This document shows positions 52,468 to 60,616 of a DNA stretch of 64,000 nt, one piece after another; positions within the stretch are counted from its first letter, which is position 1, and the number at the start of each line of letters is the position of its first letter. The notes below the pieces were generated by a model. It ran no database searches, was not told where the DNA came from, and saw only the letters and a program-made list of their open reading frames with translations. This DNA is from JBAXTZ01 sp041666525 (GTDB taxonomy: Bacteria > Bacillota > Negativicutes > JBAXTZ01). The position numbers and the translations under genes were made by a program. The stretch lies in NCBI GenBank assembly GCA_041666525.1, contig JBAYGT010000010.1, forward strand, positions 1 to 64,000, read 5' to 3'.

Positions 52468-52573
52468 AAATAAGCGGTACTCCTCTCAAAATTTTCGGCG
52501 ATATATAATGTTTTTTTTGACGCAAGACATGATGCGGAACCACTATCATGGACCATATCAAAAACATTAGCTT

Positions 52574-54223
52574 CTAACATTTATCCCTGGTTTTTTCCGG
52601 TACATATTTCATAAACATATCATGGTCAAGCTTTTTCAACATACGAAAATCGGCGATTGCTTTATCAATTAGACCTTTTTTTTCATACGCAAGACCACGA
52701 CAATAATACACGTCGGCATAAGTTGGATCCAATTTTATCGCTTGGTTAAAATCCAATATCGCTTGGTCATATTGACCTTTTTCACCAAAAACCGAGCCCC
52801 GGGCATTATAGAATTGCGCCGAGCTTGACTTTAGCTTGATTGATTGGCTAAAGTCTGCCATTGCTTTATCAAGCTGACCTTTCTTCTTATACGCAAGGCC
52901 GCGATAATAATACGCGTAAGAATATTTTGGATCCATGCTAATCGCCAGACTGTAATCTACAATCGCCTTATCATACACTCCTGACTCATAATAAGCCCTC
53001 CCACGATTAAGATATGCTAAATCATAGTCAGGTTGCTTTTTTATTGCCTTATTAAACTCCACGATTGCTTTGATATATTTACCATTTTCACCGTAAGCAT
53101 TTCCGCTCTTGAGATAGTACTCCGCAGAATGAAGCGGATATATTTCCTTTTCAACGAACAATATTGCACCGAACAAGAAAATAGCTCCGATAATGATTGC
53201 TGCAACCAAACGCGGAATTTTTTCATATCTTCTTCCCCGATACATCAGAAAAATACCGAGTGGTGCAAACAATATACAACTCAAAACAATACACCAACTC
53301 CGATAATACCATTTCCTAGTTGGTAACACTCTCTCAGAATTAACTAATTCCTCATTTGGAATTTTAGCGTCTAACTGCGCTTTCGGCGAAACAAGCTCGT
53401 GGTAAAAACGTGCTGCAACCGTATTCCATTTTTTTGCTAAATATTGCGTACCTATCATTAAAAACAACCAATAAAATATCCCTGCTGAAGCTGGTAAAAA
53501 AACTTGCTTCCACGACGGTACATCTACAACCAAATAAACCAATATTAACAGCACAATCAACGCTGAATAAAAAAAGAATTGGATGGCAAGTGCTTTTGCC
53601 AGATAATGCAAATACATTTTGAACAACTTTAGCTTATTTCCAGCCATTAACCATTCACTTTTTTTCAAACATTGCCTGACGCTCAATTCAGGTTGATCAT
53701 TCATCACATAGAATGTCAGCACATATTTCCATGAAGCTATGCATCCGGGGATAATAAGCAGCAGGCTCCATAGAAACACTTTTATTCCTATTAGCGCGAT
53801 CGCCAAAAAAGAACGCCAAACATCTTTCGCGTTGGAAAGCAATTCCCTGTACTGCGGCTCACCGCCAGTTGCTGCTACAAAAGAAAATCGCGCATAGCCT
53901 TTTGTTGTCAAAACAGCAAAGGTAAAACCAATAAATAGATTGCCCAAAAGCAGCAGGAAATTTTGTTCGTCTTCTAAAAAAACCGAGCCAATAATCAGCG
54001 GTAAAAAACCCACAACTGTCGCTAACCAAAAAGCTAACCCAACTTTGCTGGCGTGCTGCTGCACCATCCTGGAGCAAGCCTCTCGAATAGAAGCATTTTT
54101 CAAAAAAAGCTTCCTGTTACCGTTAACATCCAAAAAGTCAGCCCCGTTACCACCACAGTTTATATCACCCAAAATACAGCTCCTCAACAAAATTGCTAAA
54201 AGCATCTGCCATCTGCGTTTCAC
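52574..54223 (-). CDS. DUF975 membrane domain plus TPR repeat protein
   Basis: A 549-residue protein. Residues about 60-280 form a DUF975-like membrane domain with several helices (GNLFIGFTFAVLTTKGYARF, LLLIIPGCIASWKYVLTFYVMND). Two further helices follow at about 305-355. The C-terminal about 165 residues hold four to five TPR units (AYLNRGRAYYESGVYDKAI, AYYYRGLAYKKKGQLDKAM, YYCRGLAYEKKGLIDKAI). The TPR part probably lies outside or inside the membrane as a protein-binding platform. The N-terminal start is uncertain; no better site is clear. Confidence 0.75.
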   Translation of the reverse strand: MKRRWQMLLAILLRSCILGDINCGGNGADFLDVNGNRKLFLKNASIREACSRMVQQHASKVGLAFWLATVVGFLPLIIGSVFLEDEQNFLLLLGNLFIGFTFAVLTTKGYARFSFVAATGGEPQYRELLSNAKDVWRSFLAIALIGIKVFLWSLLLIIPGCIASWKYVLTFYVMNDQPELSVRQCLKKSEWLMAGNKLKLFKMYLHYLAKALAIQFFFYSALIVLLILVYLVVDVPSWKQVFLPASAGIFYWLFLMIGTQYLAKKWNTVAARFYHELVSPKAQLDAKIPNEELVNSERVLPTRKWYYRSWCIVLSCILFAPLGIFLMYRGRRYEKIPRLVAAIIIGAIFLFGAILFVEKEIYPLHSAEYYLKSGNAYGENGKYIKAIVEFNKAIKKQPDYDLAYLNRGRAYYESGVYDKAIVDYSLAISMDPKYSYAYYYRGLAYKKKGQLDKAMADFSQSIKLKSSSAQFYNARGSVFGEKGQYDQAILDFNQAIKLDPTYADVYYCRGLAYEKKGLIDKAIADFRMLKKLDHDMFMKYVPEKTRDKC

Positions 54224-54279
54224 CGCATAAAAGATTTATTCGCAGCTATATAGAAAAATAAAACTATAATAGTCACATT

Positions 54280-54336
54280 CGCCACAAATTTAAAATATCC
54301 TGCACAAACGATAAAGAATATCTTATGCAGGATATC
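54280..54336 (-). repeat. Palindromic repeat, copy 2 (partner at 51569-51625); terminator-like
   Basis: Starts CGCCACAAAT; arms ATATCCTGCA and TGCAGGATAT. It lies downstream of the DUF5680 gene on the minus strand and may end the abiE transcript. Confidence 0.65.
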
Positions 54337-54386
54337 TAGTTTTATTTAGAACAGCCACTAGCGTCCACCAATCTCGTTCTCTGCCG

Positions 54387-54450
54387 CGCATTACGCAGAG
54401 CAATTAGTTGCTCTTGGTAAAATGCGCGTTACGCAAAGCGGCATGTCTGA
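54387..54450 (+). repeat. Dispersed repeat, copy 2 (partner at 35068-35132)
   Basis: Runs from CGCGCATTA to GGCATGTCTGA, with partial identity to the other copy. No gene is present here. Confidence 0.4.
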
Positions 54451-54452
54451 GC

Positions 54453-54920
54453 TCAACAAACCAACCCGCCATGCAACATACAACGATAAACTACAATGCC
54501 GTCGTATAGAATCTCTTCCTGCCCGAAAAAATTCGCCAAGTCGCCGGTAAGCGAGAGGCGATATTCCCATTGTTTAAAGATATATTTTTTCGGACCCCGC
54601 ACCGGAAGCGTTTCGTCATCAGCCTGCAACAACGCCGTCCGCAAAAAACCATAGACCGCATCGGCGGTAAACTCAGCATCCAGAATAACTCCGTAATAGT
54701 TCATGCCCCATGCAGCGCAACCCCGCTTATACACCACTTCTGCACCGATAAAATCACGCGCACCAAAATAGGTGTCATGAAAAGCCCAATCATTATGTTC
54801 ATAATGATAATCTTTGGAATCCAACCGCGAGACTTGGGCGCGTTCGGCACTCGCGTCGGCATAAGTACTTTTGTTGGCAAGCTTCAAAAAATCAGCCAAC
54901 TCTTTCAAGTCAAGTTTCAT
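54453..54920 (-). CDS. DUF5680-type protein, third gene of the abiE operon
   Basis: A 155-residue cytoplasmic protein with ELADFLKLANKSTYADA at the start, YFGARDFIGAEVVYKRG in the middle, and aromatic-rich blocks (WGMNYYGVI, KKYIFKQWEYR). This is the DUF5680 layout, whose function is unknown. It lies 15 bases after the AbiEii gene and shares its promoter, so it may be an accessory of the toxin-antitoxin locus or simply a passenger. Confidence 0.7.
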   Translation of the reverse strand: MKLDLKELADFLKLANKSTYADASAERAQVSRLDSKDYHYEHNDWAFHDTYFGARDFIGAEVVYKRGCAAWGMNYYGVILDAEFTADAVYGFLRTALLQADDETLPVRGPKKYIFKQWEYRLSLTGDLANFFGQEEILYDGIVVYRCMLHGGLVC

Positions 54921-54935
54921 TTTATCTCCGTTTTC

Positions 54936-55805
54936 TTATTTCGCGACCAATTTTTCCAGCGTTATAACCTTGAAGAATTCCGTCGACCACAGATCCAGTG
55001 CTCTACCGTCCCGGATGAACGGTAAAACATCCCGCCTGGCGCCGCGATAATCGATTTCGCCAAACTTTTCACAGAGCATTCGCTTTAATATCTGTTCATT
55101 GAAATCCGCCGCAGCGTCCAGATGTCCGGATTGAATCATCCGTTTGCGCAGATGCTCGATATCTACCGTAGTGCCTCGTGACAGATACCAGATGTAATCG
55201 TAAAAATCACGGCCCTTGACCCGGCTTTTCCAACTACGGCACAATATCGCGTGCAATTTACCGGCGAATAACGACGAAGGTGTAAACAACCGCACATAAT
55301 AAGGGGTCGGAATCAATCCGTATTTAACTTCGTAGTCAGCACCCGCTGGTGGATCGGTATCCACCTCGAATTTTATCTTGACGAGTTCATCAGCATTTAT
55401 GCCGCTTACAGCCGGCTGTATCGCGTTGATTTTCAGCAGCTGAAAGTTGGTTCCGCCTTTAATAAAGGCTGATTTTATCGCAGTACTCGTACTTTTGACT
55501 TTTTCCTCCACCGTCATATTCAGACCGTATGCACCCAACTCGTCGCGGACTGCGGCAATATAGCCGCTCAAATCATATTCGGCATCCGGCTCCAGCAAAC
55601 TAAAATCTAAATCTTCCGAAAACCGGTCTAATCCGTAGAAAACTCGTAATGCCGTGCCGCCGTAAAATGCTGCGTTCTGGAAAAAACCGGCGCGCGACAA
55701 CCCGAGCAATGCAACTTCCTGAATAATTTCTTTGAGCGCATTACGATAATCATCGGCACCGACCAGCTGGTATTTTTCTAACATGCTGCTTATCGCACTG
55801 TTCAT
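54936..55805 (-). CDS. abiEii: AbiEii-type nucleotidyltransferase toxin
   Basis: The protein (289 residues from the ATG at 55805, after GGGAGG) has the polymerase-beta-like motif GGTALRVFYGLDRFSEDLDF: GG-(x)n-D-x-D near residue 50-70. KIKFEVDTDP and the SLFAGKLHAILCRSWKSRVKGRDFYD block are typical of AbiEii/MenT toxins. Such toxins add nucleotides to tRNA or other targets and block growth during phage infection. It overlaps the antitoxin gene by 4 bases. Confidence 0.92.
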   Translation of the reverse strand: MNSAISSMLEKYQLVGADDYRNALKEIIQEVALLGLSRAGFFQNAAFYGGTALRVFYGLDRFSEDLDFSLLEPDAEYDLSGYIAAVRDELGAYGLNMTVEEKVKSTSTAIKSAFIKGGTNFQLLKINAIQPAVSGINADELVKIKFEVDTDPPAGADYEVKYGLIPTPYYVRLFTPSSLFAGKLHAILCRSWKSRVKGRDFYDYIWYLSRGTTVDIEHLRKRMIQSGHLDAAADFNEQILKRMLCEKFGEIDYRGARRDVLPFIRDGRALDLWSTEFFKVITLEKLVAK

Positions 55806-56398
55806 TTCGCCTCCCGTTTGCTTAGCCATCCGGCAAACATGTCCACAGAGCGTTTTTTATACAGCGGAGCTATGTACTTCACTACGGCAATATCCAAGGT
55901 GCGCAGGCGCTCTCTGTCGATTCTCATATCCGTGATGAGCCATGTTTCCAAATCATACTCGGTTTCAATACCCTTACTCTTATATAACGTATCACACACC
56001 GCTTTTGCCGGTGACGCGATCAGATAACCCTGACCATACTCCTCCAAGCGCAGCAATTCATAAGGATAAACTTTTTCCGGAAGGTAATAGTAGTAAAATG
56101 AGCCGAATGGCGTATGATACTCTTTGTTTTTATTTTTTTTATATACCGCTGAAGTAACCGCCGCAACTTTTTCCGGTATCATTCCATAAAACGCCAACGC
56201 ACTTTCAAAGGAAATATATGAAGGCCCGTAAATTGCTGCCGCCATACCGCTCACAGAAATCTCGCAATCGCCGGATTTTACATATAGTCCACGTCTGATT
56301 TTAATAACTTCCCCTGACTTAATCATCCTCGTCAAACGGGCTTTGGGCGATGCATATGTGCTTAAGTCATCCATGAGTTTCATATGATCTAGAAACAT
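55802..56398 (-). CDS. abiEi: AbiEi-type antitoxin/repressor
   Basis: The protein (198 residues from the ATG at 56398, with GGAGG upstream) has an N-terminal winged helix (TRMIKSGEVIKIRRGLYVKSG) and a C-terminal domain with SFESALAFYGMIPE and YLIASPAKAVCDTLY. In type IV AbiE systems, the antitoxin does not bind the toxin but represses the operon. A 37-bp perfect inverted repeat sits in its promoter (56404-56440). Confidence 0.9.
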   Translation of the reverse strand: MFLDHMKLMDDLSTYASPKARLTRMIKSGEVIKIRRGLYVKSGDCEISVSGMAAAIYGPSYISFESALAFYGMIPEKVAAVTSAVYKKNKNKEYHTPFGSFYYYYLPEKVYPYELLRLEEYGQGYLIASPAKAVCDTLYKSKGIETEYDLETWLITDMRIDRERLRTLDIAVVKYIAPLYKKRSVDMFAGWLSKREAK

Positions 56399-56403
56399 AA
56401 ACA

Positions 56404-56440
56404 CCTCCGATAAGTACAATGTTATTGTACTTATCGGAGG
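56404..56440. promoter_or_regulatory. AbiEi operator: 37-bp inverted repeat in the abiE promoter
   Basis: Arms CCTCCGATAAGTACAAT (56404-56420) and its exact complement (56424-56440) flank GTT. The repeat covers the -35/-10 spacer, the -10 region (TAACAT, with TTGACA at 56442-56447) and the ribosome site of abiEi. Binding would repress; the distal arm also contains the GGAGG. Confidence 0.85.
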
Positions 56441-56455
56441 ATGTCAACATTTTTA

Positions 56456-57016
56456 TCAATTGTTATATTTATAACAGCCGGTTTCATGATCGTTAACCAC
56501 CCCGACCGCCTGCAAATATGAGTACACAATCACCGTTCCAAAAAACTTCGCACCACGTTTTTTCATATCCATGGCAATCCGGTCCGACAGCTCCGTTTGC
56601 GTCGGAAGGCTGTCGTTTTGATTTTTGATTACTTTATGATCAGTAAATCCCCATAGGTAGCCAGAGAAACTACCAAACTCTTTTTGTATGGACAAAAATA
56701 TTTTCGCATTAGATATAGTTGCATTGATTTTGGCTTTATTTCGAACAATTCCCTCGTTATTCAGCAATTCCTGAATTTTCCGGTCATCGAATTTCACAAT
56801 CTTGACCGGATCGAAATTTTCAAATGCGAGCCGGAACGCCTCCCGTTTTTTCAAGATTATCAGCCATGACAATCCCGCCTGAAACGACTCCAACACCAGC
56901 ATTTCGAACAACTTTGCATCGTCATACACCGGCACACCCCATTCACTGTCGTGGTATTTCCGATAAATATCTGAATTACCTTGCGCCCAAATACATCTGC
57001 ATAATTTTTGGCTACC
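56456..57016 (-). CDS. tag: DNA-3-methyladenine glycosylase I
   Basis: The protein (186 residues from the ATG at 57016; an ATG at 57046 is also possible) is a Tag glycosylase that removes 3-methyladenine from DNA. Recognisable parts are RCIWAQGNSDIYRKYHDSEWG, the QAGLSWLIILKKREAFR helix-hairpin region, and the zinc-binding C-terminal FFGTVIVYSYLQAVGVVNDHETGC. It is between the abiE operon and an ABC-F gene. Confidence 0.93.
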   Translation of the reverse strand, partial: GSQKLCRCIWAQGNSDIYRKYHDSEWGVPVYDDAKLFEMLVLESFQAGLSWLIILKKREAFRLAFENFDPVKIVKFDDRKIQELLNNEGIVRNKAKINATISNAKIFLSIQKEFGSFSGYLWGFTDHKVIKNQNDSLPTQTELSDRIAMDMKKRGAKFFGTVIVYSYLQAVGVVNDHETGCYKYNN

Positions 57017-57131
57017 CATTTTCAAATTTCTACCCCGCTTTTTCATATGTTTTTACTATAATATACAATTCGACAACATCTGAGTTTTTCCTGCTGACGA
57101 TTTTGCTCTATCTCCTCTGTCAAACACCGCA

Positions 57132-59024
57132 TTAAACAGGACTACCATTGAGCCATTCGGACATAAGACAATCCAGTTGCTGCTCACACTGTTGTTTTTC
57201 TAAACACAGTCTTTCGAGTTCGACATAGTCATTAACAAAAGCACTCATAATGGCAACTATTTCCCGCAACCGCTGTTCGGTTGACTCTATCTTCAACTCT
57301 AGCTGATTTTGCCTGAAGCTGTTTTGCGAACAACTACTGACAGTTGTCTTTTTTTCGCGACCGGCAAATTTCTCACGAGTCGGCGGTTTTTTTGTTTCCG
57401 GCTGCGGCAACTGACGTTTTTCGCGATAATATTCATAATTACCGCAGTAGCTGATGGCTTTGCCGTCACGCAGTTCGACGACACGCTCCGCCAGCAGATT
57501 GATGAAATAGCGATCATGTGACGTGAAAATAATAGTTCCCTGAAACTCATCAAGATGTTTTTCCAAAACCTCACACGACTGAATATCCAGGTGGTTTGTC
57601 GGTTCGTCGAGAATCAGCAGATTAACCGGCCGCTGCATCAGGATGCACAACCGCAACCTGCTCTTTTCACCACCGGATAATCCTTGCAACTTTTTGAACA
57701 CGTCTTCACCCCGGAACATAAACCCGGCGAGAATTCGCCGCGCTTCGCCATCCGTCACTGTTACCACGTCACGAAACTCCTCGAGAATAGTCCGTGACGG
57801 ATCAGCAAACAAAACATTTTGTTCCAGATAAATCCGCTCAGGCGCGCTGACCCTGACTTCACCGCTGTCCGGCAGCTGTTCTTCAACCAACATTTTTAGC
57901 AAAGTTGTCTTTCCTGCACCGTTTTTACCAAGCAAAGCAACCCGTTCGCCGCTGCGTACCAGCAAATTTGTGCCATTTAACACAACATTATCGCCAAAAC
58001 ATTTACAGAGATTATTCAAGCTGATCACTTCGGCGCTTTGTGAACGGCTGTCAGCAAAATTCAGCTGCATCCCGCGCTCACTTAAACGCGGTTTGCCAAC
58101 CTTGTCCATTTTTTCAATCCGTCGTTCTATATTAACCGCCCGTTTGAAAAATTTGTTATTGTCAGCATTTTTTCCCCATTCACGCAAATTGTGTACAGCG
58201 GTTTCCAACTGCTTAATAGTTTTTTGCTGCTGCTGATATAGCGCCAGCTGCGCCGCTATCCGCCGCGTCTTTTCAGCAAAGAACTCAGAATAATTACCCG
58301 GATAGCTCTCACAGATACCATTTTCAACATCAATAATTGTGCTCACCACCCGGTCAAGAAAATAGCGGTCATGCGACACTACTAAAACCAAACCTTTGTA
58401 CCGCATCAGATACTCTTCCAGCCACTCGACACTGTCAAAATCCAAATGGTTAGTCGGTTCATCCAATAGCAAAATATCCGGTTTTTGCAACAGTATTTTT
58501 CCAAGTACTACCAATGTTTTTTCACCGCCGCTCAGCGTCTGAAAATCCCGCTCAAGAAATTCATCACTGATCTTTAGCCCGCGGCAAACCCGTGCAACCT
58601 TCTCGTCAATCGTCAAACCACCGCTGCGCAGATACATTTCCTGTGCCGTTCCGTATTTAACAAGCAGCCGATCAATTTCTCCGGCATCCGTTGCTACTGC
58701 CAGCCGGGATTCTAAACTCTTCATTTGTTCATAAATTTCAAACTGTTCGGCAAACGCCATATACAGGACATCTGCAACCATACTGTCCGGAGCGACCACC
58801 GGAATCTGATCCAGATATCCGATAGTTGCTCCTTTCCTGATCATTACACTGCCTTCATCACAATGTTCTGTTCCGGAAATGATTTTTAGTATCGTGGTCT
58901 TGCCCGCACCGTTTTTACCAACCAATCCAACACGCTCGCCGCTACTAATATGGAAATCAATTCCGTTCAATATTTTGTTGCCGCCAAACATTTTGTGTAC
59001 GGCATTAAATGCAATATCAATCAT
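57132..59024 (-). CDS. ABC-F protein with C-terminal coiled coil, attenuator-controlled
   Basis: A 630-residue cytoplasmic twin-ATPase protein: domain 1 has Walker A GKNGAGKTT, LSGGEKTLVVLGK and LLLDEPTNHLDF; domain 2 has GKNGAGKTT, LSGGEKSRLRLCI and LILDEPTNHLDI. The linker between them is charged (TIKQLETAVHNLREWGKN). The C-terminal about 70 residues are predicted coiled coil. This pattern matches YdiF/Uup-like or resistance ABC-F subgroups. GAGGACG precedes the start. A 30-codon leader ORF and a perfect terminator lie between promoter and gene, unusual for a housekeeping ABC-F and in favour of drug-induced expression. Confidence 0.85.
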   Translation of the reverse strand: MIDIAFNAVHKMFGGNKILNGIDFHISSGERVGLVGKNGAGKTTILKIISGTEHCDEGSVMIRKGATIGYLDQIPVVAPDSMVADVLYMAFAEQFEIYEQMKSLESRLAVATDAGEIDRLLVKYGTAQEMYLRSGGLTIDEKVARVCRGLKISDEFLERDFQTLSGGEKTLVVLGKILLQKPDILLLDEPTNHLDFDSVEWLEEYLMRYKGLVLVVSHDRYFLDRVVSTIIDVENGICESYPGNYSEFFAEKTRRIAAQLALYQQQQKTIKQLETAVHNLREWGKNADNNKFFKRAVNIERRIEKMDKVGKPRLSERGMQLNFADSRSQSAEVISLNNLCKCFGDNVVLNGTNLLVRSGERVALLGKNGAGKTTLLKMLVEEQLPDSGEVRVSAPERIYLEQNVLFADPSRTILEEFRDVVTVTDGEARRILAGFMFRGEDVFKKLQGLSGGEKSRLRLCILMQRPVNLLILDEPTNHLDIQSCEVLEKHLDEFQGTIIFTSHDRYFINLLAERVVELRDGKAISYCGNYEYYREKRQLPQPETKKPPTREKFAGREKKTTVSSCSQNSFRQNQLELKIESTEQRLREIVAIMSAFVNDYVELERLCLEKQQCEQQLDCLMSEWLNGSPV

Positions 59025-59068
59025 TATATCGTCCTCTCGTTACCATCATTACGGATTTAAAAATAAAA

Positions 59069-59095
59069 ACACCCTTTTCCGCCGGAAAAGGGTGT
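59069..59095 (-). terminator. Attenuator terminator before the second ABC-F gene
   Basis: Perfect 12-bp stem ACACCCTTTTCC / GGAAAAGGGTGT with a 3-base loop, followed by TTTTTATTTTT on the minus strand. It is 45 bases before the ABC-F start codon. Confidence 0.9.
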
Positions 59096-59117
59096 AAAAG
59101 CCTCAAGAAGACAACTG

Positions 59118-59210
59118 TCAACTACCTGCCAATACCAACCACGCCTCATTCCGGACAGACCTATCCCGTAAAAACGCAAGTTTGCCGGTCATAAAGCGTA
59201 CTCTTAACAT
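59118..59210 (-). CDS. Leader peptide, 30 codons, before the second ABC-F gene
   Basis: An ATG at 59210 with GGAGG 7 bases upstream opens a 30-codon frame: MLRVRFMTGKLAFLRD, then RSVRNEAWLVLAGS. Residues 3-5 (Arg-Val-Arg) match the R/K-x-R/K motif at which macrolides and ketolides stall ribosomes in ErmD-type leaders. The stop is followed by a terminator and then the ABC-F gene. The sequence features are visible; drug-dependent stalling is inferred. Confidence 0.65.
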   Translation of the reverse strand: MLRVRFMTGKLAFLRDRSVRNEAWLVLAGS

Positions 59211-59256
59211 TTGTCTGCCTCCTTCCGCATGGATTGCTGCAATTATTGCTTCAGAT

Positions 59257-59284
59257 ATTACAGCAAGTCTTTTAAGTTCGTCAA
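59257..59284 (-). promoter_or_regulatory. Promoter of the leader/second ABC-F gene
   Basis: TTGACG (59279-59284), 16-base spacer, TGTAAT (59257-59262) on the minus strand. Confidence 0.55.
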
Positions 59285-59379
59285 GTTTTATTTTCGAATA
59301 CTAAAACTCTATTACACCATAAAAATCATATTTCACATTTATCCATATCTTCGATTTGTAAATATTCGTTAATAGTTTT

Positions 59380-60252
59380 TTAGTGTTTCTTCGCCACTAT
59401 CCCCAACGTTTTTGAACCATCTGCAAGCGGGTTACCCGCTAAATCGCTCCAGACCGCTTCAACCAAATAGTTATTATCCTGCAAAAGTGTAGTTATCGTA
59501 TCCGGCGTGTAGCAATGATCCCAAATCTTATACAGCGTACTTTCGCCGTTTGCTTCGATAACATTATACTGGTTGAGAAATACATTTTGTTCTTCGTAGT
59601 AAAATGTCTGCTCAAACACCAGGTGTTGATGTGGCCGCCAGAAGCCTGAATCATAGATATGCCAGTTGGCTGATTCCAATTGCGTTCTTTGCTCCCGCGT
59701 GAAAACATCAAAAACAAAAACGCCTCCCGGTTTTAATGCCTTCCAGATTTTCTGCAGTAGCAGGTTACGATTAGCATCGGTCAGCGCACCAAAATCACAG
59801 CAAATCAGGAAAATTGCGTCGAATTCCGCCTCATAGTCCAACGTCAGATAATTCTGATAAATGTACTTAATGTTCATATTGTTTTCCACCGCGTAATTTA
59901 CGGCATAGTTAATGGAATTTCTCGAATAGTCCATGCCGGTAACATCCAACCCTTGCTGGTAAAACCTGGTGCTATACAATCCCGGCCCGCAACCGATATC
60001 CAACACCCTGCTGCCCGGTGTCAGTTGCAAATAACTTGTAAGCCACCACACGATCTCATCGATGGTCTTGTGCTTACGGCTGGCCACATCCACATACGGA
60101 TCGAGATGACATTCCAGCATCTGTTGCGAAATGTGCGGATCATTCCAGAATAATTCTTCGCCGAGCGAAAACAGCGGAGGTTTTTTTGCCGCATCCAGCA
60201 ATAATTCAAAATTTAGTTTGGCATTTTTGATAACGTTATTTTTCGATTTCAC
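59380..60252 (-). CDS. Class I SAM-dependent methyltransferase
   Basis: A 290-residue protein with the Rossmann methyltransferase motifs: motif I VLDIGCGPGLYSTRF (about residues 85-99), post-I GMDYSRNSINYA, motif II/III IFLICCDFGALTD, and LKPGGVFVFDVFT. The rest (WHIYDSGFWRPHQHLVFEQ) is aromatic-rich. The start is a GTG at 60252 with GGAGAA 7 bases upstream. Its substrate is unknown. A strong hairpin (60311-60333) lies upstream. Confidence 0.85.
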   Translation of the reverse strand: MKSKNNVIKNAKLNFELLLDAAKKPPLFSLGEELFWNDPHISQQMLECHLDPYVDVASRKHKTIDEIVWWLTSYLQLTPGSRVLDIGCGPGLYSTRFYQQGLDVTGMDYSRNSINYAVNYAVENNMNIKYIYQNYLTLDYEAEFDAIFLICCDFGALTDANRNLLLQKIWKALKPGGVFVFDVFTREQRTQLESANWHIYDSGFWRPHQHLVFEQTFYYEEQNVFLNQYNVIEANGESTLYKIWDHCYTPDTITTLLQDNNYLVEAVWSDLAGNPLADGSKTLGIVAKKH

Positions 60253-60310
60253 AATTCATTCTCCAATCATTATTGACAAAAAAACAGTATAGCAGTTCGA
60301 TAAAAAAATA

Positions 60311-60333
60311 GGCCGTAGAATCACTCTACGGCC
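60311..60333 (-). terminator. Terminator between the glycyl-radical operon and the methyltransferase
   Basis: Perfect 9-bp stem GGCCGTAGA / TCTACGGCC with a 5-base loop, then TATTTTTTTA on the minus strand. It is 280 bases after the activase stop and 60 before the methyltransferase start. The intervening 60340-60616 region holds no convincing gene. Confidence 0.8.
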
Positions 60334-60616
60334 AGAACTTCTCGAAAGAAAGCCTGAAGAGTAACTTCAAAATCATCTGCAGCCAAACAAATTAAACCGC
60401 CTGTATAATACAGTCAGCGATTGTTATTATTCAGCTAAGCGATTTCAAAATTATCTTCTCCGTGTACGCTCATTATGTATCTGTGTTTCAAAGCGTACCG
60501 GACAGCATTCCACCCTTCATTATCAAACTATTATACTGTTTTATCAGGGCAACTATAGCACAACTTCAATTATCCGTCAAATTGTCGAATCGCTGAAACC
60601 ATTTGTTTTTTCTACC

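Noticed and set aside
60253..60616. A fourth leader-peptide attenuator before the methyltransferase
   Set aside because: A hairpin with T-run is present, but no ORF with a good ribosome site precedes it; it is more simply the terminator of the glycyl-radical operon.
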